Assembly: GCA_013398615.1 (NCBI GenBank)
Contig: VZSR01001854.1
Span: 7,949,053-8,013,052 of the forward strand
Source of the DNA: Brachypodius melanocephalos
Taxonomy: Eukaryota; Chordata; Aves; Passeriformes; Pycnonotidae
DNA length: 64,000 nucleotides
Direction: 5' to 3'
Below the pieces are notes generated by a model, which saw only the letters and a list, made by a program, of their open reading frames with translations, did not search any database and was not told the DNA's origin. The first letter of the stretch is position 1. Each line of letters opens with the position of its first letter. A program made the position numbers and the translations under genes. Shown one piece after another: positions 35,633 to 48,300 of the stretch.

Positions 35633-36262
35633 GAAATCACAGAATATGATTCTCTTCTGAGCTGGAAGGGACCCACAAAGATTAAGTGTAACTCTTAGAC
35701 CTGCACAGGGCCATACCCCAAGAGTCACCCTCTGGGTGAAAAATCTTTCCCTGACATCCAGACCAAACCTGCCTTGACTCAGCTTCATGGCATTTCCTAG
35801 AGTTTTTCCCTGGTCACAAGAGTGAAGAGGTTGGTTCCTGCCCCTCCACTCCTGCTTGTGAGGATGTTGAAGACCACAATGAGGTCTCCCCTCGACCTCC
35901 TCGAGGCTAAACAGACCAAATTACCTCAGCCACTCCTCCTAAGGCTTCGCACCCAGACCCTTCATCATCCTTGTGGCCCTCCTTTGGACACTCGCCAATA
36001 ATTTAATATCTTTTTAATATTGTGGCACCCAAACCAGCCCCCAGCACTGGAGCTGAGGCTGCCCCAGCTCAGAGCAGAGCAGGACAATCCCCTCCCTTGA
36101 TGGGCTGGTGATGCTGTGCCTGATGCCCCCCAGGACAGGGTTGTCCCTCCTGGTTGCCAGGGCACTGCTGGCTCATGGTCAACTTCCCATCAACCAGGAC
36201 CTCCAGATCCCTTACTGTGGTTCTCTCCAACATATTTTTCCCCAGAATCTGACACTGGCCCT
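35633..36262 (-). mobile_element. CR1 LINE, 3'-end fragment, minus orientation
   Basis: The left end (aatcacagaatatgattctcttctgagctggaagggacc) is a reverse-complement CR1 3' terminus. It is followed by antisense CR1 text: ctgcacagggccataccccaagagtcacc, gaggtctcccctcgacctcctcgaggctaaacagacc, ccctcctttggacactcgcc, and further 5' gggcactgctggctcatggtcaacttcccatcaaccaggacctccag. It is about 630 bases, 5'-truncated and degraded. Frames 35965-36165, 36069-36287 (-) and 36108-36344 (+) are within it. Confidence 0.93.
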
Positions 36263-39200
36263 TTTTAAACATACTGGAAAGAGTCACTGTAGCACATTAC
36301 CTAGGAGCTGCTGTAGTAGAGGCAAGAGATTTAGTCATATATAAGGCATGAAAATCAGGTTTGTGACCAAACTATTCTTGTATTTTTTCCTCATTCTAGT
36401 ACTTGCTCTTTGAAGAGCTGAGACAACCCTTTTCACTGCCTGGGTTTTGTTAATTTTAAAATAGGTGGGAGTTTATTGACTTGTGGAGGATTATAATGGC
36501 TTCAGACTCAGAAGATTGTTATGGCATGCTTGGATCTCCTGCATACACTTTGAGAATGACATTGAAAAAGTGGAGATGGGGTTGCAAAGCATGACTGGGA
36601 AACTGTAAGATATATCTTCCAGTGAAGGACTTACAGAACTCCATTTGTTTAGCTTCATTGCACAGAAAGGTGACTAGATGAGTGAATTTAGCAAGTACTT
36701 TTATGAGAAGAAAATACTGAGTTCTTAAAAAGCCCCTTTATCTTGTGGAAAGAAGCATAACAAGAAACAACAGCTGGGAGTTAAAGCCAGATAAAATCCA
36801 TTTGAAAGAGAACCAGTTGAGTTTGGGGGACAACAAACGTGATTTTAACAGGAAGAGTGGTTAACTGTTGGGATAAACCAACAAGTCCTTGAAGTTTTCA
36901 ACAAAGAATGTGATGCCTTATTGCAAGATATACTGTAACAAAATATAAATGTCTGGGTTGAAGCAGGCTTCACAGGCTTCTTTTGTATGGCAGATTGAAG
37001 TAATTGATCTAGTAATCATTTCTGATTTTAAAACACAGAATTCTGTGCCCATAACAGGCCTCTTCATCCGTATGTATGCGTGCAGTAATTTAAAAATAAT
37101 AAATACTGAACTGTAAAGGTAGATTATACCTCTACAACATTTAACACCTTTTCCAAAATACATAGTACAAAGCAGACACATGCAATTTTTATTGATTTAA
37201 TTTACGCATATAATAATAATAAAAAAATCACTTTTGGGTATAAAGGTAATTGTCAAAATGGAAATGTGACATTATTCAAAAACACCTGGGTTTCCAGCAC
37301 CTGAAGTTACTTTGACATTTTTGCTGTAATTTTTCTTAATCATATATTAGGCTTCTCATGATAAAGTGAAAAACAAAGCCAAGCAAAAAATTAATCACAA
37401 GTCAAAGCATGTAATTGAGTTTGAAGAAAGGGTATTTTTCCAGTATCTCAACACTGGAACTCTGAAGGGCAGAGAGTGTATTCATTTTGGATTATGTGTG
37501 CTTTTTTTCTTCCAATATCAAAACACGATCTGAAAGTGTAATAAACAAAAGAATTAGTCAAATAAGCCCTGTAGTTTTATGACTTTGAGGATAATCTTTC
37601 TCTGGTTCACTTGTGCTTTTAATTAGTGTGACAGTTACTTTATTAATGTGTCTTAAAAAAAAACCCAAAAAACTTCAACAAAGTAAGGGCTCCAGATGGG
37701 CGCCCAGAGTTCCTTTGCAGATTTTTGGTTTCAGCTAAGAAACTAGGAATATTAGGACTGCAATAACTTAGTTCTACTTTTGTTGTTAACAATATATACT
37801 GATCAGAGTGCTGTTACCTGTTGCCCAAAGGTTTCTCCATCAGGCCTGTTCTGCAGAGTGTCACAAATGCAGGAACTGTACTCTCCAGAACTGCTCTGTT
37901 CTTCATCCTGTCTTCATTTTATGGCACACCCCAAGCAGTGGCGTTTTTGGAGGTCCCAAACAATGAAGACTGCATGTACAGAGCAGGTTTTTTCAATCTT
38001 TTTCACTAAAGCAAGCCAGGTGTTTGTGTGGAGGATCATTTTGATATTTAGAATTTGGGGGGAGGACTTTGTGATATAATACAAAATGTGCTAGGTTGTG
38101 TCTACAATGAAAAAACAGATGATTGTGGGTGCCTGTGTGGACACATGTATGTGTGCACGTACAAGCGCAGAGGTCAGTACAGTTGACATCTTCTGCTAAA
38201 TAACTTCTTGAAATTGAAAAAGCAAAGAATGCTGGCACATGGGGGGAAGCCCGAGGTGAAAACAGAACATTATTTTCATTGTTAATGCAGACAGTTTTGA
38301 AGAAGAAAGAGCAGCAGGGAAGGTTTTGGCTTTGCAAGCAGACATAGAAACGTCTGTCAGCCCATAATGAGCCTGCTTTCGCCTTGGTTCTCGCCTGAGT
38401 TGTCAGTGCTTGTGTTTCCCCTTTTCCTTCCTAGCTGAACTTCTTTCTTGATCAAAGCTCCCATTTTATTTTTAAACTTTTCATTCCTGTAAGTGACTGG
38501 AAGCTTTCCAGCTGAGCTTGGCTAAAGCCAGAGGGGACTGAAAGCAAAGAGTAAGGACAGACATGACGACAAATTACAGACACTTGAGGGGCACTCCTTT
38601 AAAGCAGCAAGAAGCAACCCTCTTTCCTCTCCTTGCATTTTAGCTCTTTCCAGATTTTACTAAGGAGCAGAGAATTTCATTTTACATCCCAATGCAGCAA
38701 GAGATGTCAAGGACACAGGGGAAGACCTTGGCAGTGCAAATAGCTTAGATGTTTTTAAAGGATGTGAATACTTATTTTTGGAAAGTTAAAATAATTAATT
38801 CATAATGATGTAGGCAGCTGCACATAAGATTTAGGCTGAAATGACAGGTTTGAATGCACAAACATTAACATTCAGCCAAAGGGCACTGTCACCTGAGCAG
38901 TTTATGCCCAAATAACCACCTACAGTATTTCAATATCTGCCTGGCAAAAGGTAACAGGCAGTAGCAGTTTTTGCTGTGCGTGACTGGGTGCAAAGAAAGG
39001 CAATCTGCCCTGTAACCAATTCAGGCCCCTCTTAGCTCTTACCTGAGGCATGAAACATAGCAGGCAGATGGAGAACAGAGTGGGGAGACAAGGTACTTGG
39101 GCTGGCTACATTGCTGATGCTGGCCTTGCATGACCTACCTGTCCAAGAGTCTCCCTCTGTGAAGGATCCACAGATGAAGGATGAATGCAATAGTTCCTTG

Positions 39201-41302
39201 TGTTGATGGCAAAAAACTAAGAGAGTCTGCTAACATTAAAGAGACAAAAAGGTATTCCCTCTTCCTGAGGCAGATTTAAACAGTAACTGTATCTTAGTAA
39301 TTTGGTGTGCCTATCAGTCATATTTTCACTTGCTCTTAGCTACTTTTTAATTTACTCTTTTTGTTTTCCTGTGTACCAGCTGAACTACCTCCATTTAAAG
39401 AATGATATTTTACTAGTATTACTGCCAATGTATTGGCAAGAGAGAAGGAGACTGATGAGCATCATACTGATGCTAGATGGAAAGAAGGTCCTTTTCATCA
39501 TATTAGTGAGATGCCCTTCAAAGTGGTCCAGCTTTTGGATCGCTTTCCATTCTTGTACCAGCTTTATAAAGGGACCTGATAACCTTCCCTCAAAGACTGT
39601 CAAAGTCAAGCTAGGCCTGGCGTGAAGGAGAAGTTCATATATTTATAGGAACGTTGAAATTTATTAGACTGTAGAATTAACCAGCCTTAACTTAAGGAGA
39701 CATTGTCAGCTTAAATCTCACCCATTGTTAACATCTTGTGTAAATAAGCTGTAAAAAATACTATGCCTGATAGGGGAAAAAAATCTTTTAAAAATAAACA
39801 AATGCAGTCATTTCCCTGAACTGTGTGCAAATCCAACACACAAAGGACGGACCCCATGTTGACAGTAAGTGCCAAACAGAAGCGAAATGAATTTTAAGTC
39901 TGTGCTGGAAAAAATGCAATTAGTTTAAAAAGGGGAAAAAAAAAATTTAAAAAAAAGTACTTCCTTTTGGTGAATAACAGGCCATGAACACCACTGTTAC
40001 TCTGCAGTAGTTTCACAGTCCTGCCTCTCTGTATGGGTGTTAGAGAATGTCAAATACAGCAGTCTATTAACAAAAATCTGTTTCCTGAGCTGTCCTATCA
40101 GTGGTGTAAGCCTCTCCCATACGCTGTGGTTTGGATAAGCCAGGTGCTGTGCACAAGCATCAGCATCTCACTGTCAGCCCTGGTCTTGTTTTATCCTTGA
40201 AGCAAGGTCAACAGCAGTGCTGTAGATCAGCTCCATGCTAGTTGCTCTTAGATCTGTGCTCTGCCTGGTCATGGTGTGAGAAATGGACCACAAGGCAGCT
40301 CCTGGACTAGGTATCTGCACTCCTAGATCCAGGGTCAAGGAGATCCTTTGAGGAAACAGTGCATCCCTTAGTAACCACTTAGTAAGGTGTCTCTACTACC
40401 GTTTTGTGTCCTCACATTTACTCGAGGCTCTGTTTTCCTAGCAAGTTGTCCCATGTCTTTTAGGTGACTAAAGCTTGGAAACACATAAAAGCTGTAGTCC
40501 TTTGATCCAAAGAGCTGAGAGATTTGGTAATGATCTGTATTGGTACTCTGAGGGGTGGCTTCTCTTGATATCCTGGTGCTTTTTTAATTTTTTCCATTTC
40601 ATCAGTGTCTGCCCTCACCTCCAAATGACATTCTGTCTCTCTTCTTTGACTGTAGAGGGTACTAGCCTTGTAACTTTTCTGTCAGCTTCATTATTCTTCC
40701 TTGGCATTTCATACATAGGAAAGTACCAGAGGCTTTCCTACCAAGAAAGGCGCTTTCACGTGTTTCTGCCCAAATATGCATGTAGCTCTTAGCTTCAGCC
40801 AAGACGTTTGCAGGACATTTGAGCTATGCTGTTGGGTCTGTGAATTGTTTTCCAACAGTGTTGCCATTATTTGAACATTCTTAGTGAGTTTAGAGCAGGA
40901 TCAGTGAGTGTATCAAGAAGTACCTCCTGAAGGGAAGAGTTTGGAGTTACCATAGGTCCTCTGCTGCTGAAATGCAGAGGTGACTGCTGTCACCCTGACA
41001 ATTGTAGAGAGGACATGGGTTGTCCTGGCATGGATCTGGATTGTAATGTAATTCATGGCATAGATTGATCTATCAAAATTACATCAGTGAAACACTTATT
41101 CTTCACTAAGAGTAAGAAAAATGAATATTCTGCATTCTTCCTCAACAGGAAAGAAATATTTTTATATACAGAGTTCAGTTCTCAGCCCTGTTACACACTG
41201 AGCAGATGCTTTGCTTGCTTGTAAAGTACAGAGAATGATCCTGTTAATTGTCCAGAAGAACTGTGAGGCTAAAGCAACTGTGGCTATTCAACAACAAAGC
41301 AA
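36263..41302. other. Stretch without recognisable gene
   Basis: Unique AT-rich DNA. Splice-like pairs exist on the - strand (for example around 37815-37847 and 40620-40655) but enclose only about ten codons each. Frames at 37993-38337 (-), 39302-39625 (+), 39385-39609 (-) and 40475-40792 (+) show no family features. Confidence 0.55.
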
Positions 41303-41382
41303 CATATATAGATATGATATAAAAATATATGTAGTATATATATAAAATGTGTATACATACACTGTAGAGAGGGAGAGAGAGT
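41303..41382. repeat. AT-rich then GA microsatellite patch
   Basis: TA/ATA-rich sequence (atatatagatatgatataaaaatatatg..., 41303-41362) is followed by gagagggagagagag (41366-41382). Confidence 0.85.
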
Positions 41383-43465
41383 ACAACAGAGTTATTCAAC
41401 TTTTACAGTAGAGGTTTCAATTCATTACATCCAGAACATTTCTGAAAGAAGTAGCCATCCTTCCAATGGGAAATTATCCATTTTCATACCTGAAAAGTGT
41501 ATGAAAATCTCCCTGGTGAAGTAGCTCATCCTTTTGGTTAGCCTTAGATCACTGGTGTTGAAAACTAGTGACAGATGGGAATACACTGATAATACCTTAG
41601 AAAACTCTTCCTATTCCTTTTAAAAGTTACAGATCTGCCCTCTCAGTGAACATATGCAACAGGAGGACATACAAGAGCTGCCCTTTTATTTCTCATTTTC
41701 ACATCAGTTAAGCTGTTTCCTCAAAAGCCTTGTGGCAGATGACATTTTAAAATTTAATTTTATTCTTCTCTTCCCAAAATGAGAAGCCCCTATGACCCAC
41801 ACCCTAGGCAGAGACTTTTTTGCAGCACTTAGCAAGTTTAGGGTCAAATTCCAATGGCCTTGTAGGAAACCTTCAGTTTCCAGCTGTGAGATTGGCTGTA
41901 TGGCTGTAGTTACCAGCAGTCATCTGAGTTCCCTACAGAGAAGAAGCAGAAGTTTGTGAAGAGTCTGAGTGGGTTGCCTTCTTAACAGACTCCCAAATAT
42001 TTCTTCAGGATATGTTCTTCACTGGGTTTCACCATCTTACGCTAAGAGCTGTGTGCAAACTCATTTTTCTCCATTTGAAAGCAACCTTCTGTTTTCCCAG
42101 AAAATGACTTATCATGCACTGAAATAGATCATAAATGCCCAGCATTCAGAATAAAATATAATCTAGGAATGTGCCCTTTTCCTTATGGATACACTCTCAT
42201 TAGATAGATGTGTGGTTCTGTTCCTTCGATATCTGGTGCTGGATGTCTTGGTTTTTTAAGTAGGTAAGTTAAACAGAAGAAAATCTGCTGTTATTTTTCC
42301 AGGTTTTCCTTAGGTGCAGACAGAGTAAAAGTTGAAGGCTAATGCTGGAATACTTTTGCTGTCAAGTGACACTTGTTCAGAGTGACTACTCCAAGAGGCA
42401 TTTTGTTTCCTGCGACTGCAAAACCTTAGAACATCTAACTTTTATATTGTTTTCCTTAAGGGAAATGTATGAAAGCAAAATGACTGTATGCTGGTATTTT
42501 CCATATAGTCACATTTGGTTATGATTACTTGTGGTTATCACATTCCCTCCTCTTCAGACCTGCTGTTTAAATCATGCTATTGCATACTTACATTCCCCTC
42601 TCAGCCTCCTTCTGCTAATGAAGGAGAAGAGAAGCTGTCAGGTTGTTCCAGAGAGGATGAGCATGAATTCTAATTTAATTCTAGCATAGCTGGCTTCCTA
42701 CATTTTTATCATTACAGTGTGACCTCTCCCCTCTGAATACAAAGAGTGGAGAAATCAGTAGAATTTTTCCACCCAGGCTGAGACTTTTCTTTCCTTGGTC
42801 TGCAGCAAAATGGAAAAAGAAGCCAAAACCAGAATTTACAACCAGAAAAGTCAAATGAATATTTCAAATTATGTGTTTTAATAGAAGTAGAATTGCTCTA
42901 GATCTTAAAATGATAAAGGCTTATCTCTGCAGGCATGGCTCATTTCAGAGTGTCACTAATGTGGAAAGCATTTGCTGAGAGGCAAAACTGGAGTCATCCT
43001 GAACAAGTTTCTGTCTGTGCTGTGGTTTCTTAAAGTCTCTATGGAAACTGAGCTCAGAATGTAGTTCTTCCCCTTTCCTAACCAAATCTATATCGCACAT
43101 TCAGAAGGAGTGCTTTAAAACCATTTTGCTCTCCTCTTCTAGATAACACTTTTTGGGTTAAAAAGCCCATGTGGGCAAAATCTGCATAGCAAAAGATTAC
43201 AAATTCATAGTAAACACTTGTATGCTGCAGCCTGAAGCTGCTGGGAATAGTCCCACTCAGTGACTGGCTGCTGTACTTTAAGGTAGAAATTACTAAATTA
43301 TCTGCAACATGGGTAATATTCTGGTAGAAACATTTATGATCCCAAATGACTTCTTTGATGAGTGCCAGAGCCTTCAAATTCTTTTTTATTCTCTCTTTCA
43401 CAATTTAGTGATGTAGTTGTCTTACATTCATGTACACAAACCCCTGGAAAAGTCATACAGCATTT
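41383..43465. other. Stretch without recognisable gene
   Basis: Unique sequence. The - strand frame 43078-43401 (107 codons) matches nothing I know. A 23-base interval near 42586-42608 has good minus-strand splice signals on both sides but is too short to support. Confidence 0.5.
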
Positions 43466-43605
43466 ACATAGGTTTGGTTTGGTTATTTTGGGGGGGTTTT
43501 GTCTTGTTGTCTGTTTGGGTTTTTGTGTTTTTTGGTTTTGTGGTTTTGAATTGTTTCTTTTGTGTGTGTGATTTTTTTTTTTTTTGTGTGTGTGTTTGTT
43601 TTAAT
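43466..43605 (+). repeat. T/G-rich low-complexity array
   Basis: Almost all T and G, with a G7 run, (TG)n segments and T14. The frames 43362-43710 (+) translate to poly-Phe/Val/Cys and are low-complexity artefacts. Confidence 0.9.
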
Positions 43606-45214
43606 GCAGTCCATCACACCTTTATCACCTCAGCAAAATGGAAGTTTGGAGTTTATTTTGTCACAGGTTCTTTTTGCTTTCATCACATCCATAAGTTCCA
43701 AAGCTTATGAACTGCTTCTGCCATGACACATGTATTCTGATCTGCCACTGTAGTCCTAAAATCAGAGATTTCCAGGGAATCCTCGATTGCTGTAGCCTAA
43801 TTGCCTAATTCCTCCTTCAGTGCTGAGTTCATGTCCTCAATATAAGCTGTTTGTGAGCCCATGTGAGCCTACATAATCCAGAGCTGTAGTGAGGGCTGGT
43901 AATGCTTATGGCATACACTTCCACTTTCTCACTCTATTACACCTTCAGCGCTTCCCACAGTGGCTCCACAGCCCTTCTAGCAATGCATTGGATTTTTTGG
44001 AGTTGGCATATGTACCCATGTTGTACTCTCCAACCCTTATCCTTTGAATGCCTTAAATAATATTTTAATAACCAGTGTGATTAAAATGCAGAAGCAAGGT
44101 AAAATAGGTAATTTCCTTGTACTGTGGGAAAGTTGGTGTCAGGTAATTTCTTGTGGCCTTAATGATAATTATCCTCCTTCAGTTTCTGTCAAGGCTGATA
44201 TTTTAACATCTTCTAGCAAGGTAGATTGTCTTACTTCCTGTGGTTTTCCTGATCGCCTGCAGCCTTTTTGGTATCATGCCCTGGACATTTTGCACGTATC
44301 CTGTTGTTGAGGAGTGATTTTCCCACTGTTGCCTTCACTGTTTGTTATATTTGGCGGGAGGCCCTGGTGGTACTTTATTTTAGCTAAGATTTTTTCCACC
44401 TTGTTCATGAAACCTCAGTAGCATAGTACAGCCTTCGTGATTTTTCTGTCTCAGGCATTTATTGAATTTTCCCTTACCCCCGTATTAAATTTTTGTGACT
44501 CGGTCTGTCCTCTAATTACCAACATATTGAAAAGATTTTTTTTTCTTACTTGTACTAAACCTTTCTGCAATTTTTTTTGGGTAGTAATATATATAGCTAC
44601 TAATGATAGCTGGGCATTTATAAAATATGTAGTTATTCATGAGAGTAAGTTCTCTTTTTCCAGTTTTGTGTGCTTTTATTCTCCTTAGTGATCCCATTGC
44701 GAACAGTTGCCAGAAGCCCTGTAGGTGTACAGCTCTGCATTCCAATTTCTTGCCAGGGTATAATCTAGTAGATAATCATAACCACCTTGCAAGATGAAAG
44801 TCAACTGTCTGTATGATAAGCCAGTCAGTTTGTGTGTTTGCTACATCTTTTGAGGCTGCTGGTTAAAAAAAAATCGAAATATTTTGTGAGATGGAGTCCA
44901 TCTGTTTTAATTTTGGTTATCTGTTTCTGTCCCCTGTGTTCTTAAGCATAGCTGGAATCCATGCAGTGACTCATGTGCTAGGACAGGGACTATTGAGCAA
45001 TTCATTTGTGCTGATTTAGAAGAGCTGCTATGGTGAAAAGTGAGGAGTTAACTCTCATTTGTCCCATAAGGACTAATCAATGCGAAGTCCCCTCACCCAC
45101 GTCATTGTCATTTCTTATGTCTGGATCTGCTGCTTCTACAGGAGATATTCTTCTAGATAAATGATCAGACATTTTGATTTTTATTTCCCTTCCTCTTGTT
45201 TGTTTTCTGTGTGG
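43606..45214. other. Stretch without recognisable gene
   Basis: Unique sequence. I see no exon, RNA gene or repeat I can name. Confidence 0.5.
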
Positions 45215-45300
45215 AATTTTTTTTGTGTGTGTGTCTGTTGTTTTGGTTTTGTTGTTGGTTGGGTTTTGTTTGTTTGTGGGATTTTTTGTGGGGAGGAGGT
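45215..45300 (+). repeat. T/G-rich low-complexity array
   Basis: A third T/G-rich array in the same strand orientation as those at 32.1 and 43.5 kb, with (GT)n, (GTT)n and GTTT units. Confidence 0.9.
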
Positions 45301-48300
45301 GAGGGTGTTTGTTAATAAAGAGATGACAGCCAGAACAGCTTTGATTGAATACAGTTTGGGCTCATGAAAGCAGAACTAAAGATAACCTAGCTGAAGTAGC
45401 CATGGACTTTAACTAAATCATTAAATTTTCATTTTTGTCTTTCAGTCATGTCTTCCTAATTGAATATTCTGCTTGGAATCCTTTTTGAAGTGATTTGAAC
45501 AGAGGATTGAGACATGCCAGATAGTAGATTAGAGGAATTATGTTTGGAAAGACTGAAAAACGCGTGTGATAGAAAGAAAAACTCACCTCTAGTAGGAAAA
45601 AAGCCCTTGTTAAATGAATGCAATGAGAAAGTTCTTTTTAAAAAGATGTAAGATAGAGAAATAATATAGGCAAACAGTATCTTGTCCCACCTTAGCATGA
45701 AACAAAGTCAGCTCAACAATTAAGTGCTTTAATTAAGATCCGAATCAGTGATATTTGACATCAGTTGAATGGGGGAAAAAAGTTACTCAAATGTTCCAAG
45801 AAGTGAAGCAGGAGGAAAAGACACCCCATGCTGAGAATCATTAAGACCCAAAAGTAATTCATCATAGGCACAACTAACCTTATTACAGGAGGGTTGCATT
45901 GTCTTCATGGTGTAGACATTGATTCCATGCTAGGAAATGAACATAAAAGTTCATTTTCAAAAGTTCCTTTGATAGTAAAGGCAAAAATATTAAATTGCTC
46001 CTGAAGATTGTAGATGTGCTGTTTACTCCATTAAGGAAGGATAATGAGACTGTTGAGGGAAAGCCAGCCAGCCAGTTTAAGGAATGTATTTTGTTAAATT
46101 CTAATTAAAGACTAATTTCTGCTGAATACTGTCCAAGCAGTGAATTATTTATGGAAAAGAGGAAGCCCAGGGAAAATAAAAAACAAAAAGACAAGATATT
46201 TCTCTTCAGTTGTCAGAAGCCACCCCAAATTTTTGTGGGTTATTTTCCAGGTTAACTGTTTATTTACCACAATTACTTGCACAGTAGCATAAAAGAGAGC
46301 CCATCTTTCTTCCTGCTGGGCTGTCTTGTTTGCCTGTTAGTTAAGGGCCTCATCCACTGCCATTCACAGACTAGTGGGTCTTGCTAAGCAGCCTGGGGCA
46401 GAGACAACCCTGTGACTTGTGGAGTTAGTCCAGGTCTAAGAGAGGGTCAATGCCCAGCTCAAACTGGCTTGAACACAAGGTGGCTTTGTGTACAGCCACT
46501 GCAAGTGTCTCTGCCATGTTTTTTCTTGGGGTTTCACATTATCTAGGCTCTCCAGGTATTTTTGCTGTCTTGAAGTGAGGTAAAACTGGAAACACCATCA
46601 TTCACCCCAGCTCTGATCATTAATTAGCATTTTAGTTCACAAGCAACTTGGCCTTAGTTTGCTAGACCATGGGCACATGTGAACCTACTGGGTAGTTTAA
46701 ATTCTTAAGCAGAGAACAAAGCCTTTCCATGTGATGTCATGAGAAATACATAGACAAAAAGAGCCTCAGCATACATTGACTTGGCTGTGATGTTTCTTAA
46801 AAATATAAGAAGAAAAAATTATGGGCAAGAGCACTGAGATTTGATGGTGAGTATGGACAAGAATAAATGGGATTTCCAGATGAAACTAGGTGAAGGAGCA
46901 GCTAGTGGAGCAGTGGGAGTGGGCCAGGTGTCCCATAGGATTCTGGGAGATGAAAATATTTGGAGCAGTTCTGTTAAAACTTTATTTGATTTAGGAAGTG
47001 AAGTTTATAGAAGTCTGGGATTTGATCACTAACCTAAACAGAGAGCTCTCTGTTCTTCCAGAAGCCAGAACGGTGGGATGAAGTTGCTTCGAAAGTCAGT
47101 AGGCTTGTTAGATGTACTGTCCTGGACTGTCTGCTACTGTGCAAATATTGTTGAACACAGATCCCCAAACATCCTTTATGGGATCAGGAGAGAGATCTTG
47201 GAGTATATACACGCACATTCTTTGCTTTTACCACTGGGGTCTTTCAAAGGATAGCAGGGAGTGGGAGGGAAGGACATGCATCCTGGTCTCATCATGATGG
47301 GCTATGTGGATACGGACAGAGAACACTGCTTTGAAAGTCAAAACCAGCTGGAAATACCTAAGAAATGCTCCTTTCCTAGATTTTGAGACAATCGTTTAAG
47401 GTCCCTAGTAATTCTGCGTGCCTAAAACCTGCGTCCTTGAAAAAAAGGTGTTTGAATTGTTGATAAGCTGACGTGAGAGGGTTTTAATTGACATGGAGGG
47501 TGACAGGAGGAGACTGGTGTAACTGTGAAGTCCTTGATTGTGCTGCATCGTTAAGAACATCCTGCAGACAAACGTCTTGTTCAGAATCAGAGCTATGATT
47601 GCTTCTGTGGGATAGGTAGTAGAATACTTGAAAGTTTGGGCTTATTCAGTGTCGAGGGACAGGCTCACCTGCAATTTGACTCTTTCAAGCCTGGTCAATG
47701 GGATAGAATTAGGAGAGAAGAATTTTAAATAACTTCTCCTTCTGGCCTTAGCAGCAACTTCCAGATGTTGAGGGAAAACCTGTAGTCTGGCCTGCCAGTG
47801 AATTTGATTCATTATTTGGACCTTCCAAGTTTCCACTGCTCACTCTTTCCTTTGCATAAAAGAGCTGTTCATTTAACCCTGGAATTTTTTACATGCAGGT
47901 GTGCATACTGCTTATCATCAGTGTTCCGGTGGTGTAATTTAATTTCAGAATGAAAACTATGCATTTTTTAAAAGAGCTTTGGAAGTCAAACTGCCTGGCA
48001 GAAAGGTTAGTCCATGACAGAAAAGAAAATTGATAAGCAATCACTATGCTTGGATAAAATGGCAAGCCTGTTGGTTGATAAACTAGGCAAGGAGGTGAAG
48101 CTGTGTTTTTTCCAGCTTGAAAACTGAGCAGGATCATCCAGTTCAGTGCTGGAGAGGCACAGATCATAAGGACAAATTCCTTTCAAAAATACAGTCCATC
48201 AGAGCTAGAAGTTTAAGCATCTTTCCCTACAGGTAGCTCCCTGTTGATATGGCAGTTTTGGGGACCTAGATTTGGTTTTGAACTTTGCTCTCCCCAAGCT

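Noticed and set aside
40620..40655. Minus-strand splice pair enclosing about 31 bases
   Set aside because: Both sites are good but only ten codons are enclosed. Similar micro-pairs occur repeatedly (42.6, 47.7, 49.0 kb), showing the chance background rate.
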